A stretch of DNA of 21,339 nt, from the NCBI GenBank assembly GCA_049694275.1, contig JBAVQS010000137.1:1-21339 (forward strand). Direction: 5' to 3'. A model generated the notes under the pieces. It did no database searches. It worked only from the letters and a program-made list of their open reading frames with translations, and had not been told where the DNA came from. The DNA is from JBAVQS01 sp049694275. GTDB lineage: Bacteria; Chloroflexota; Anaerolineae; UBA4142; SHND01. The translations under genes and the position numbers were made by a program. Shown in pieces: positions 14,360 through 21,339 of this stretch (position 1 is its first letter; each line of letters opens with the position of its first letter).

Positions 14360-16468
14360 CTACGCGATCACCATGCGCACATCTACCGCCACGGCCCCGC
14401 TGGCATGAACGACGAGCGGGTTCACGTCCAGCTCGACAATCTCTGGAAAATCACAGACCAACTGCGAGACGCGCAGCAGCGCCTCACGCACGGCGCCCAG
14501 GTCCGAGGGGGATTCGCCGCGCACGCCGCGCAAGAGGGCCGCACTGCGAATCCCGTCGATCATCTCGTCCGCCTCACGCGCGGTAATCGGCGCCAGGCGA
14601 AAGGTCACATCCTTGAGTACCTCGACATAGATGCCGCCCAGGCCAAACGCGAGTAAAGGGCCGAACTGGGGATCGCGGCTCATGCCGATAATGACCTGCT
14701 TGCCGGACGCAACCATCTGCTGCACCGTCACCCCCCAGATTTGCGCGTCTGGCATGAAACGCTGGGCGCGATAGGTAATGAGGTCAAAGGCATCGCGAAC
14801 ATCCGCGTCGCTTGCGATTCCGATCTTGACCCCGCCGATGTCCGACTTGTGCAAAATGTCCGGCGAGGCGATCTTCAAGACCACCGGGTAGCCAATTCGC
14901 CGGGCAATGGCCAGCGCCTCGTCCACGTTCCGCGCAAGTTCCGTTTGCGGCGTCGTTAATCCGATTGCGCCGGCAATTGCCCGCGCTTCGCTCTCGACGA
15001 GTGCAGTGCGCCGGTCGGCGCGCGCCGCCGCAATCGCCGCGCGAATCATCGCCTGATCCAACTCCAGCCGCGGCGGTTCCTGCTCCGGGCGATCGAGCCA
15101 TTGGCGATACTGCCACATCGCGCCGAGGGCTTCGGCGGCGCGCTCCGGGAAGGCATAGTTGGGCACGCTGTTCTCGATCAGAATCTCCACTCCGGCGCGG
15201 GAACGCTCTTCGCCCATGAAACAGGCAATCATCGTCTTGTTCTGTGCGCGGAACTTTTGGGCGAGCTGTACGATAACCCGGGCGCTCTCCCGGACGGGGG
15301 TGAGCTGCTGCGGAATGAGAATGGCAATCGCGGCATCCACATTCGGATCGGCCAGGGCATGGCGGAGCGCAATCTCATAGCGGTCTTGAAAGGCATCGCC
15401 GCGCACGTCGATGGGATTGAGCGCGCTCGCCAGTTCGGGCGCGTCCCGGACCAGCGCGTTCACGGTGGCGGGGTCCAGGCGCGCCATCTTGAGGCCGGCT
15501 CGCTCGACCGCGTCGGTCGCCATGACGCCCATGCCGCCGGCGTTGGTCACGACGACAATGCGATTGCCGCGCAGGAGCGGCTGGTAGGCGAACGCCAGCG
15601 AGTAATCGAACAGATTCTCGATGGAATTGGCGCGAATCACGCCCGCCTGCCTGAAAGCCGCCTCGTACGCGCGCTCGGAACCGGCGAGCGAGCCGGTATG
15701 CGATGAGATGGCGCGCGTGCCGGCCTCAGTCGTCCCGCTCTTGAGAGCAATAATCGGCGTGTGGTTCGTGCGCGAGGCCTCACGCGCCCGGGCAATAAAG
15801 GCAGCGCCATCGCGGATGTCCTCCAGATAGGCAAGGATGACATTCGAGTGCGGGTCATCGCCCCACGCCTTGATGAAATCGTTCTCGTTACAATCCGCCT
15901 TGTTGCCAATGCTGACAAAACGCGAAAAGCCGATGCCCTGCCCCGCGGCCCAGTCGAGCACCGCCTGCGCGAGCGCGCCGCTCTGGGTCATGAACGCGAT
16001 GCTGCCCCGCTTGGGCATACCGGCGGTGAACGAGGTGTTGAGCGGAATGACGGTATCGATGATGCCGATGCAATTGGGTCCGATGACGCGCATGGAATAT
16101 TTTCGGGCAATCTCGACGACGGCGCGCTCGAGCTTGATTCCCTCTCCGCCGACCTCGCGAAAGCCCGCGGTGATGACGATGACCCCCTTGACCCCCTTGC
16201 GGCCGCACTCTTCCATCACTGCCGGGACGCGCGGCGCCGGAATCGCAATTACCGCCAGGTCCACCTCGCCGGGAACGTCGAGCACGGAAGGGAAAGCGTC
16301 CAGCCCGAGAATCTGCCCCCCTTTGGGATTGATCGGATAAATGCGGCCCCCGTAGCCATAGCGCATCATGTTATCCAGGATGGCATAGCTCAGTTTGTCC
16401 GGATCGCCGGAGGCGCCGATCAGGGCCACCGCCCGGGGCGAGAAAAAGGCCTGGGTCAGGTTATCCAT
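14360..16468 (-). CDS. Acetate/acyl--CoA ligase (ADP-forming), fused alpha-beta
   Basis: A 702-residue cytoplasmic enzyme converting an acyl-CoA, ADP and phosphate to the free acid, CoA and ATP (reversible). Order: CoA-binding Rossmann domain (about 8-130, ALIGASGDPDKLSYAILDNM...YPINPKGG), succinyl-CoA-synthetase-like domains (about 145-460) with the phosphorylated H257 in SSHTGSLAGSERAYEAAFRQ, and a C-terminal ATP-grasp domain (about 475-702) with YPVVLKIASPDILHKSDIGG and E-L-D-V-N-P-L near the end. The alpha and beta parts are fused in the order usual for bacterial ADP-forming acetyl-CoA synthetases. The start ATG 16468 has only a weak upstream SD. The helicase gene stops 53 bp upstream. 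It would give substrate-level ATP from acetyl-CoA, or another acyl-CoA, during fermentation. Confidence 0.95.
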   Translation of the reverse strand: MDNLTQAFFSPRAVALIGASGDPDKLSYAILDNMMRYGYGGRIYPINPKGGQILGLDAFPSVLDVPGEVDLAVIAIPAPRVPAVMEECGRKGVKGVIVITAGFREVGGEGIKLERAVVEIARKYSMRVIGPNCIGIIDTVIPLNTSFTAGMPKRGSIAFMTQSGALAQAVLDWAAGQGIGFSRFVSIGNKADCNENDFIKAWGDDPHSNVILAYLEDIRDGAAFIARAREASRTNHTPIIALKSGTTEAGTRAISSHTGSLAGSERAYEAAFRQAGVIRANSIENLFDYSLAFAYQPLLRGNRIVVVTNAGGMGVMATDAVERAGLKMARLDPATVNALVRDAPELASALNPIDVRGDAFQDRYEIALRHALADPNVDAAIAILIPQQLTPVRESARVIVQLAQKFRAQNKTMIACFMGEERSRAGVEILIENSVPNYAFPERAAEALGAMWQYRQWLDRPEQEPPRLELDQAMIRAAIAAARADRRTALVESEARAIAGAIGLTTPQTELARNVDEALAIARRIGYPVVLKIASPDILHKSDIGGVKIGIASDADVRDAFDLITYRAQRFMPDAQIWGVTVQQMVASGKQVIIGMSRDPQFGPLLAFGLGGIYVEVLKDVTFRLAPITAREADEMIDGIRSAALLRGVRGESPSDLGAVREALLRVSQLVCDFPEIVELDVNPLVVHASGAVAVDVRMVIA

Positions 16469-16494
16469 AGAATAACGGCTTTACCAATCGTCAC

Positions 16495-16522
16495 ACGCCC
16501 CGCGACACATGCCCTGGGGCGT
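16495..16522 (-). terminator. Hairpin at the helicase stop codon
   Basis: ACGCCCC at 16495-16501 pairs with GGGGCGT at 16516-16522 (7 bp, 14-nt loop), touching the last base of the helicase stop codon. No T-run follows on the minus strand, so it may be only a partial terminator or a stability element between the helicase and synthetase genes. Its left part shares ACACGCCCCGCGA with the palindrome at 11782-11811. Confidence 0.35.
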
Positions 16523-19500
16523 CACGCATCTCCCACTGCCTGGCGCTGCAGCGCGAACAGGTCGCGCAGTTGATCGGTCGAGAGCTCGGTAATCCATTGT
16601 TCGCTCGCGCCGATAATGCTCGCGGCCAGGCCCTTTTTCCGCTCGATCATCTCGTCGATCTTGTCCTCGAACGTGCCTGCGCAGAGATATTTATATACCT
16701 GCACGTTCTTTATCTGGCCAATGCGAAAAGCCCGGTCGGTCGCCTGGTTCTCGACGGCGGGGTTCCACCAGCGATCAAAATGAAAGACGTGATTGGCGCG
16801 CGTCAGATTCAGCCCGGTGCCCCCAGCCTTGATCGAAAGGATAAAAGCCAGAGGGCCATGCGGATCATTCTGAAAGCGCTCGATCATCGCGGTGCGCTGT
16901 TTGGTAGGCGTGCCCCCGTACAGCAGGAGCACCTCGTGACCGAACGCCTCTTGCAAATAGGCCTGGAGCATCTTGCCCATTTCGGCAAACTGGGTAAAGA
17001 TCAGGGCGCGCTCGTTCACCGTCCGCACCTCTTCGAGCATCTCGGTCAGGCGCGCCAGCTTGCCGCTCCTTCCCGGTAGGGCGCTTCCATCGGCAAGAAA
17101 CTGCGCCGGGTGATTGCACACCTGTTTAAGTCGCATGAGAGTCGCCAGCACAATTCCCCGCCGCTCGATGCCCGCCGATTCCTGAATTCGCCTGAGCGAA
17201 TCGCGCACCACGGCTTCATAGAGCGTCGCCTGCTCTTTGGTGAGGTTGCAGTACACCTTCATCTCGTTCTTGAGCGGCAGGTCGCTAATAACCGTCGGGT
17301 CCGTCTTGACGCGGCGAAGGATAAAGGGGGAGACGAGCGATTTCAAGCGCTGGGTCGCGTCAGGATCATTGGCCCGCTCAATGGGGTTCGCCAGCCGCTT
17401 GCGGAAATCCTCCTGCGAGCCCAGATAGCCCGGGTTGAGGAACTGCATGATGCTCCACAGCTCGGCGAGACGATTCTCGACGGGGGTGCCGGTGAGCGCC
17501 GTGCGCCATTGCGCGGGCAGCTTGCGCGCCGCCTGCGCCTGTTTGGTGCTCGGATTTTTGATATTTTGCGCTTCGTCCAGAATGACGTCGCCCCACTCGA
17601 CCCCGGTCAATTCCTTTTGGTCGCGGTGCAAGAGCGCGTACGAGCTGATGACCACATCATAGTTCGGCGCCTCGGCCGCGAAATCCGTCTTTTTGCGCGC
17701 CGCGCCGTGATGCGCCAGCACCTTGAGCGACGGCGCAAATCGCGCCAGTTCGCGCTGCCAGTTGCTGACGACCGAAGTGGGACAGACGACGAGGGCCGGG
17801 CGCCCATTCTGACCAGATTCGTGCTCGTGCAGCAAGAGCGCGGCGACCTGCACAGTTTTGCCCAGGCCCATATCGTCCGCCAAACACGCGCCCAGACCCC
17901 ACTGCCGCAAGAACGCGAGCCATGCCAGCCCCGCCTCTTGATAGCGACGGAGCGACCCGTTAAAACCGCCAGGGACCAGGACCGGCTGGATACGATCGCC
18001 GTGAGATAACTGCTGCACCAGGTCGTTCATCCACCCTTCGGTCTCAACCGCCGCGACCGGCAGCCCCCCTTCCGATTGGCCCGGCTGGAGCGAAAGCGCC
18101 AGGCGCATTGCTTCCTGCAGCGAGAACTCACCCGCTCCCTTGCGCTTTTCCCAGAACTTGAGCGCCTGCTGAATCTGTTCGGGCTTAACCTCGACCCACT
18201 GCCCACGAATCTGGACGAGCGGGACCTTGAGCGCCGCCAGCCGGTCAAACTCGGCGCGCGTCAACGGTTGATCTCCCAACGCGAGCTGCCAGTCGTACTG
18301 GATGATCGACTGAAAAGAGAGCCCGGGAACGCCTCCTTTGGGCGACTCATCCTGCTTGGGCCTGAGCCGAACGTGCACGGCAAGCTTGTTATTGACCCCG
18401 GGCAGGAGGACGCCAAAGCCGTAGGACTGGAGAAGGAGCGATGTCTCATTGATAAAGGTATAGGCCTCGTCGACGGTCAATTCCGCCAACTCGGGGCGCG
18501 GGCTGTGCAGGCTCTGGTCGATGGGCGCAAAGAGACGCGAAGCCTGACCCAACCCGGCGAGCAGACGTTCCTGTGGAGACTCGAATTTGCGGTTGAGATA
18601 TTTAAAGGTGCTACCGCGCTCGCGCCAGACGGCTTCGGCGGGCACGAGGAGACTGGGGTCGTCAGCGGCCTGGAGTAAATAGCGCAGGGTCCAATCGCGC
18701 CGGTCGCGGCGCGGCATGACGATTCCGGTCGCGGCGGTTGCCTCCGGAGGCTCGAGGCGAAAGCAGAGGCGAAAGGTATCGCCGCCGGCGGCGCCGGGGA
18801 AAGGCTCGGTCCAGACGCGATACTGGTCGTACAGGGCGCGCAGGTCGGCGGTCGATCCCTTGACCTCGGGGTTGTCGCTATTGAGCGCATCCAGCCACGC
18901 CTCGGCAATCGTCGTCGTGCTCTTGCTGTAGGCTGACTTGAGCGTATCGCCGCTCACATCCGAATTCCATCGCAAGAAACCATCGACCGTGCTCTGGACG
19001 AAATTATCCAGGAGGACGCGCGGCGATTCACCTACCGGCGGCTCGTCCATGGGGCGCGATGAATCCGCCCGCTCGACCGCGCGGCAGAGCGCCGGCATGG
19101 CAGCGACGAGGCGGGCGAAATGCTTTTGGTCTTCCGGTTCGTCCAGCAGCGGCTGCCAGAGCGCAAGAAATTTGTCGTCCTTTTCCACCGGCGCGTTCTC
19201 ATCGTGGTTGTCGATTATTTTAGATTGCCGGTCGCGATGCACCCGCAGGTGTCCCGACCGCGCCGTCAGCGTGGGGTGGTATCGCTGGCGGGCAAGCAGC
19301 TCTAACACCAACCTGTTCGCCGCGCCCCAATAGACAAGGTCTGCCCCGACCTTGATTCCCGGCGTGTCATCCTCTGCACCGGGGAGTGCGACCAAAAAGA
19401 CAGGCGTTTCGAATGGGTCAAGACAGAACGCATCCACCTGCCACGGACGGAGAGTTAACCCTTCAGTTGACGTTGTTTCCGCGAGGGCCAATTCGGGGCT

Positions 19501-19785
19501 AGTCTGAGGCGCGTCCTCGGACGCCGAAGGGAGCCAGACAACAATGGACTGGTCCTCCGCCATACGCAGGAGATGCTCGGCGGCGGGCATCAGGTCGAGC
19601 ACGGCGCGGCGGAGCGGACGCCGGGGAACGGCGAGCGGATGCTCCGGCGCAACACGCGGGCCTGCGATAGGCTTACCCGTCCATCTGGAGGGTGGCCCAA
19701 CTTGTGTCGCCTCGGCCCAGACGACAAAACCGCGATGTTTATCGCCTGGCTCTCCAGGGAGCCAGGCGCCATGGAGAAGGATCAT
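16522..19785 (-). CDS. SNF2-family DEAD/DEAH-type helicase (SWIM-associated class)
   Basis: A 1087-residue SWI2/SNF2 ATPase. The long N-terminal part (1-600) begins MILLHGAWLPGE, as in bacterial SNF2 proteins that travel with SWIM zinc-finger proteins, and includes the SNF2-associated helical domain before the motor. Motor motifs: I, DDMGLGKTVQ with K643; II, DEAQ at 737-740; III, ALTGTPVENRLAELWS; IV, ALIFTQFAEMGKML; V, SIKAGGTGLNLTRAN then VFHFDRWWNPAVE; VI, QATDRAFRIGQ near 1014. All are intact, so ATP-driven translocation on double-stranded DNA or protein-DNA remodelling is expected. ATG 19785 has AAAGG 7 nt upstream and lies 9 bp after the gadB stop. The SWIM protein encoded at 12384-13277 is the likely partner. 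The target is unknown; DNA repair, chromosome remodelling and defence are all conceivable. Confidence 0.93.
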   Translation of the reverse strand: MILLHGAWLPGEPGDKHRGFVVWAEATQVGPPSRWTGKPIAGPRVAPEHPLAVPRRPLRRAVLDLMPAAEHLLRMAEDQSIVVWLPSASEDAPQTSPELALAETTSTEGLTLRPWQVDAFCLDPFETPVFLVALPGAEDDTPGIKVGADLVYWGAANRLVLELLARQRYHPTLTARSGHLRVHRDRQSKIIDNHDENAPVEKDDKFLALWQPLLDEPEDQKHFARLVAAMPALCRAVERADSSRPMDEPPVGESPRVLLDNFVQSTVDGFLRWNSDVSGDTLKSAYSKSTTTIAEAWLDALNSDNPEVKGSTADLRALYDQYRVWTEPFPGAAGGDTFRLCFRLEPPEATAATGIVMPRRDRRDWTLRYLLQAADDPSLLVPAEAVWRERGSTFKYLNRKFESPQERLLAGLGQASRLFAPIDQSLHSPRPELAELTVDEAYTFINETSLLLQSYGFGVLLPGVNNKLAVHVRLRPKQDESPKGGVPGLSFQSIIQYDWQLALGDQPLTRAEFDRLAALKVPLVQIRGQWVEVKPEQIQQALKFWEKRKGAGEFSLQEAMRLALSLQPGQSEGGLPVAAVETEGWMNDLVQQLSHGDRIQPVLVPGGFNGSLRRYQEAGLAWLAFLRQWGLGACLADDMGLGKTVQVAALLLHEHESGQNGRPALVVCPTSVVSNWQRELARFAPSLKVLAHHGAARKKTDFAAEAPNYDVVISSYALLHRDQKELTGVEWGDVILDEAQNIKNPSTKQAQAARKLPAQWRTALTGTPVENRLAELWSIMQFLNPGYLGSQEDFRKRLANPIERANDPDATQRLKSLVSPFILRRVKTDPTVISDLPLKNEMKVYCNLTKEQATLYEAVVRDSLRRIQESAGIERRGIVLATLMRLKQVCNHPAQFLADGSALPGRSGKLARLTEMLEEVRTVNERALIFTQFAEMGKMLQAYLQEAFGHEVLLLYGGTPTKQRTAMIERFQNDPHGPLAFILSIKAGGTGLNLTRANHVFHFDRWWNPAVENQATDRAFRIGQIKNVQVYKYLCAGTFEDKIDEMIERKKGLAASIIGASEQWITELSTDQLRDLFALQRQAVGDA
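19743..19768 (-). other. Strong hairpin just inside the helicase coding start
   Basis: CGCCTGGCTC at 19743-19752 and GAGCCAGGCG at 19759-19768 form a perfect 10-bp GC-rich stem with a 6-nt loop. In the mRNA it starts about 18 nt after the AUG. It encodes the A-W-L-P-G-E-P-G region, so the symmetry may be incidental, but it could slow translation initiation. Confidence 0.4.
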
Positions 19786-19794
19786 TTTGCGCCT

Positions 19795-21186
19795 TTAGTG
19801 GTGAAAGTGCGAGCCCTTGCGCTTGTGCTGGTGCCCCGGTTGAGAGGCAAAATAGTCCAACTGGCGAACAATGTCCTTGAGCAGCATCTCGGCCATATCG
19901 TGGCTGAACCCTTCACGGACGACGACGCGCTGGACAACCGTTTCCTCGCAGTTCTTGGGAAGGGAATAGGCAGGCACCTGCCAGCCCCGGTCGCGCAGGC
20001 GGTCGGCGAGATCAAAGAGGCTATAGTTGGTCGATTCCTTGAGCCGCCAGGCAAAGACCGGAATGTCGCTCCCATCGCTCAAGAGCTCGAACGGGCCAAG
20101 CTTCTTAATCTCTTGCGCCAGATAGTGCGCCACGTCCTGCGAAGTCTGGTGGATGCGGCGGTAGCCGTCCTTGCCGAGCCGCAATAGATTGTAATACTGC
20201 GCCACCACCTGGTTTCCGGGTCGCGAAAAGTTGATCGCAAAGGTCGGCATCTGCCCACCGAGATAATTTACATTAAAGATGAGCTCTTCCGGCAACTCCT
20301 CCCGGTCGCGCCAGATAATCCAACCGACGCCGGGGTAGACCAGCCCGTACTTGTGGCCGGAAGCATTGATCGACTTGACCCACGGCAACCGGAAATCCCA
20401 TTCGAGGTCAGGCTGAAGAAAGGGCGCGACAAACCCGCCGCTGGCGCCGTCGACGTGAATTGGAATGTTCCAGCCGGTTTTGGCATTCAGCGCGGCGAGC
20501 GCATCGTTCATCTCTTTCACCGGCTCGTACTGGCCCGTATAGGTCGAGCCCATGATCGCGACGACGCCGATCGTGTTCTCGTCACACAGCTTGACTGCTT
20601 CGGCAGGGCTGATGACATAGCGCCCCTCTTCCACGGTCACATGACGCGGCTCAATGTCCCAATAGCGGCAGAATTTCTCCCAGCAGACCTGGGCATTAAT
20701 CCCCATGACCATATTCGGACGGTCGGTCGGCTTATTCTGGGCGCGCATCCGCTCGCGCCATTTCCATTTGAGCGCCATGCCGCCGAGCATGCAGGCCTCA
20801 CTCGAGCCGATGGTTGACGTGCCGATCGTATTCTCTCCGTCCGGCGCGTGCCACAACCGCGCGAGCATGTTTACGCAGCGCAGCTCCATCTCGGCGGTCT
20901 GCGGATACTCGTCCTTGTCGATCATGTTCTTGTCGAACGTTTCCATCATCAACTGGCGCGCCTCGGGCTCCATCCAGGTGGTGCAAAAAGTGGCGAGGTT
21001 GAGCCGGGCATTGCCGTCGAGCATGAGCTCGTCGTGGATGATGCTATACGCGGCGCGGGGCGACATGCCATCCTCGGGAATCTCGTACTTGGGCACTGCC
21101 TCGTCAAACTCGCGCCGGCCGTAGGTCGGCGTCAATACCTTTTCATGTTCCTTGAGCTCGTGCGTCTTGACCTTGTGCGAAAGCAT
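19795..21186 (-). CDS. gadB: Glutamate decarboxylase (PLP-dependent)
   Basis: A 463-residue group II PLP decarboxylase that converts glutamate to GABA and CO2, consuming a proton. The PLP lysine is K279 in S-I-N-A-S-G-H-K-Y-G-L-V-Y-P-G (E. coli K276). The cofactor region I-P-I-H-V-D-G-A-S-G-G-F, the DEYPQTAEMELRCVNMLA and GTSTIGSSEACMLGGMALKW segments, and FNVNYLGGQMPTFAINFSRP are all typical of bacterial GadA/GadB. The start is set at ATG 21186: AAGGAGA lies just upstream, and the longer frame to 21243 would begin inside the promoter. The C-terminal tail is His-rich (HQHKRKGSHFHH); in E. coli GadB a C-terminal His closes the active site at neutral pH. No glutamate/GABA antiporter is in the window. 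It is the first gene of the minus-strand operon. Confidence 0.96.
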   Translation of the reverse strand: MLSHKVKTHELKEHEKVLTPTYGRREFDEAVPKYEIPEDGMSPRAAYSIIHDELMLDGNARLNLATFCTTWMEPEARQLMMETFDKNMIDKDEYPQTAEMELRCVNMLARLWHAPDGENTIGTSTIGSSEACMLGGMALKWKWRERMRAQNKPTDRPNMVMGINAQVCWEKFCRYWDIEPRHVTVEEGRYVISPAEAVKLCDENTIGVVAIMGSTYTGQYEPVKEMNDALAALNAKTGWNIPIHVDGASGGFVAPFLQPDLEWDFRLPWVKSINASGHKYGLVYPGVGWIIWRDREELPEELIFNVNYLGGQMPTFAINFSRPGNQVVAQYYNLLRLGKDGYRRIHQTSQDVAHYLAQEIKKLGPFELLSDGSDIPVFAWRLKESTNYSLFDLADRLRDRGWQVPAYSLPKNCEETVVQRVVVREGFSHDMAEMLLKDIVRQLDYFASQPGHQHKRKGSHFHH

Positions 21187-21214
21187 TCCTCTCTCCTTGC
21201 TTATAAGTACACCC

Positions 21215-21243
21215 ATTATAGTCTGTGCGTTTGGCATTGACAA
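21215..21243 (-). promoter_or_regulatory. gadB: Sigma70-type promoter of the gadB operon
   Basis: On the minus strand, TTGTCA (21243-21238) is followed after exactly 17 bp by TATAAT (21220-21215). Transcription would start near 21208, giving a leader of about 22 nt with the strong SD. This also rules out the longer upstream start. Confidence 0.75.
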
Positions 21244-21273
21244 TCCCCCTGGAAGATTATCGGTTGGGATTGT
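21240..21273. promoter_or_regulatory. 8-bp inverted repeat in the divergent promoter region, possible operator
   Basis: ACAATCCC at 21240-21247 and GGGATTGT at 21266-21273 are exact inverted copies separated by 18 bp. One arm covers the -35 box of the gadB promoter and the other touches the TG of the outward extended -10, a layout suitable for a dimeric regulator. Confidence 0.45.
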
Positions 21274-21281
21274 GGTAGAAT
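21273..21281 (+). promoter_or_regulatory. Possible extended -10 promoter reading out of the window
   Basis: TGGTAGAAT is an extended -10 (TG-N-TAGAAT). No good -35 lies 17 bp upstream; TTGACA at 21237-21242 is too far away (33 bp). Transcription would start near 21288 and serve a gene beyond the right edge. From 21288 to the end no start codon with an SD is visible. Confidence 0.35.
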
Positions 21282-21339
21282 AGACCCGTCTCGATGCTAA
21301 CCTTTCCCCTCCGCGGTCGCCGTCACTGGCAGCGCTATC

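Noticed and set aside
17110..18009. Plus-strand open frame (299 codons) within the helicase gene
   Set aside because: It lies opposite the conserved SNF2 motor motifs and has no independent support.
21187..21243. 19-residue N-terminal extension of glutamate decarboxylase
   Set aside because: The extension encodes the promoter region (TTGTCA-N17-TATAAT) and the SD of the downstream ATG.

Overview
The window looks like a piece of a moderately high-GC bacterial chromosome, most plausibly a member of the Chloroflexota. This is inferred from protein character (DRTGG/BioD-like protein beside a fused ADP-forming acyl-CoA synthetase, a PadR-ABC-adaptor-FtsX efflux operon, a lipoprotein-type HlyD adaptor), not from a marker gene. 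There are no rRNA or tRNA genes, no CRISPR array, no insertion sequence and no phage gene. Gene density is high except for a gap of about 700 bp near 2.6-3.3 kb.

Layout. (1) 2-2594, plus strand: the C-terminal end of a DJ-1/PfpI-type protein cut by the window edge, then a 766-residue secreted, cysteine-rich protein with a probable beta-propeller-like body and a C-terminal Ig/CARDB-like domain. (2) 2595-3293: non-coding, with a weak hairpin, a 14-bp-period tandem repeat, a 16-bp direct repeat bracketing a perfect 17-bp-stem hairpin, and a promoter. (3) 3294-5372, plus strand, a three-gene operon: an unrecognised membrane protein, a HIT-family protein whose third motif histidine is Phe, and a stand-alone ChrB C-terminal-type domain overlapping it by 4 bp. 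(4) 5381-6364, minus strand: an aldo/keto reductase. (5) 6595-11762, plus strand: a PadR-family repressor, an ABC ATPase, an HlyD/MacA-like adaptor lipoprotein and a duplicated FtsX/MacB-type permease. Two near-identical promoter/operator modules 84 bp apart precede it. A perfect 30-bp palindrome closes it. (6) 11828-21186, minus strand: six closely packed genes in transcription order: glutamate decarboxylase, SNF2 helicase, ADP-forming acyl-CoA synthetase, BioD-like/DRTGG protein, SWIM zinc-finger protein and a helical-repeat/zinc-ribbon protein. A good sigma70-type promoter lies just upstream of glutamate decarboxylase, and an outward promoter points the other way.

How they work together. 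The PadR-ABC set is a self-contained efflux module: repressor, ATPase, adaptor and permease, probably autoregulated through the twin operators. The acyl-CoA synthetase and DRTGG protein form a known type of metabolic pair (acetyl-CoA to acetate plus ATP). The SNF2 helicase and SWIM protein are a recurrent bacterial pair of unknown function; here they are split by the acyl-CoA genes but still share one transcription unit. That mixed operon is the least ordinary arrangement in the window, followed by the membrane protein/HIT/ChrB operon. Neither can be assigned a function from sequence alone.
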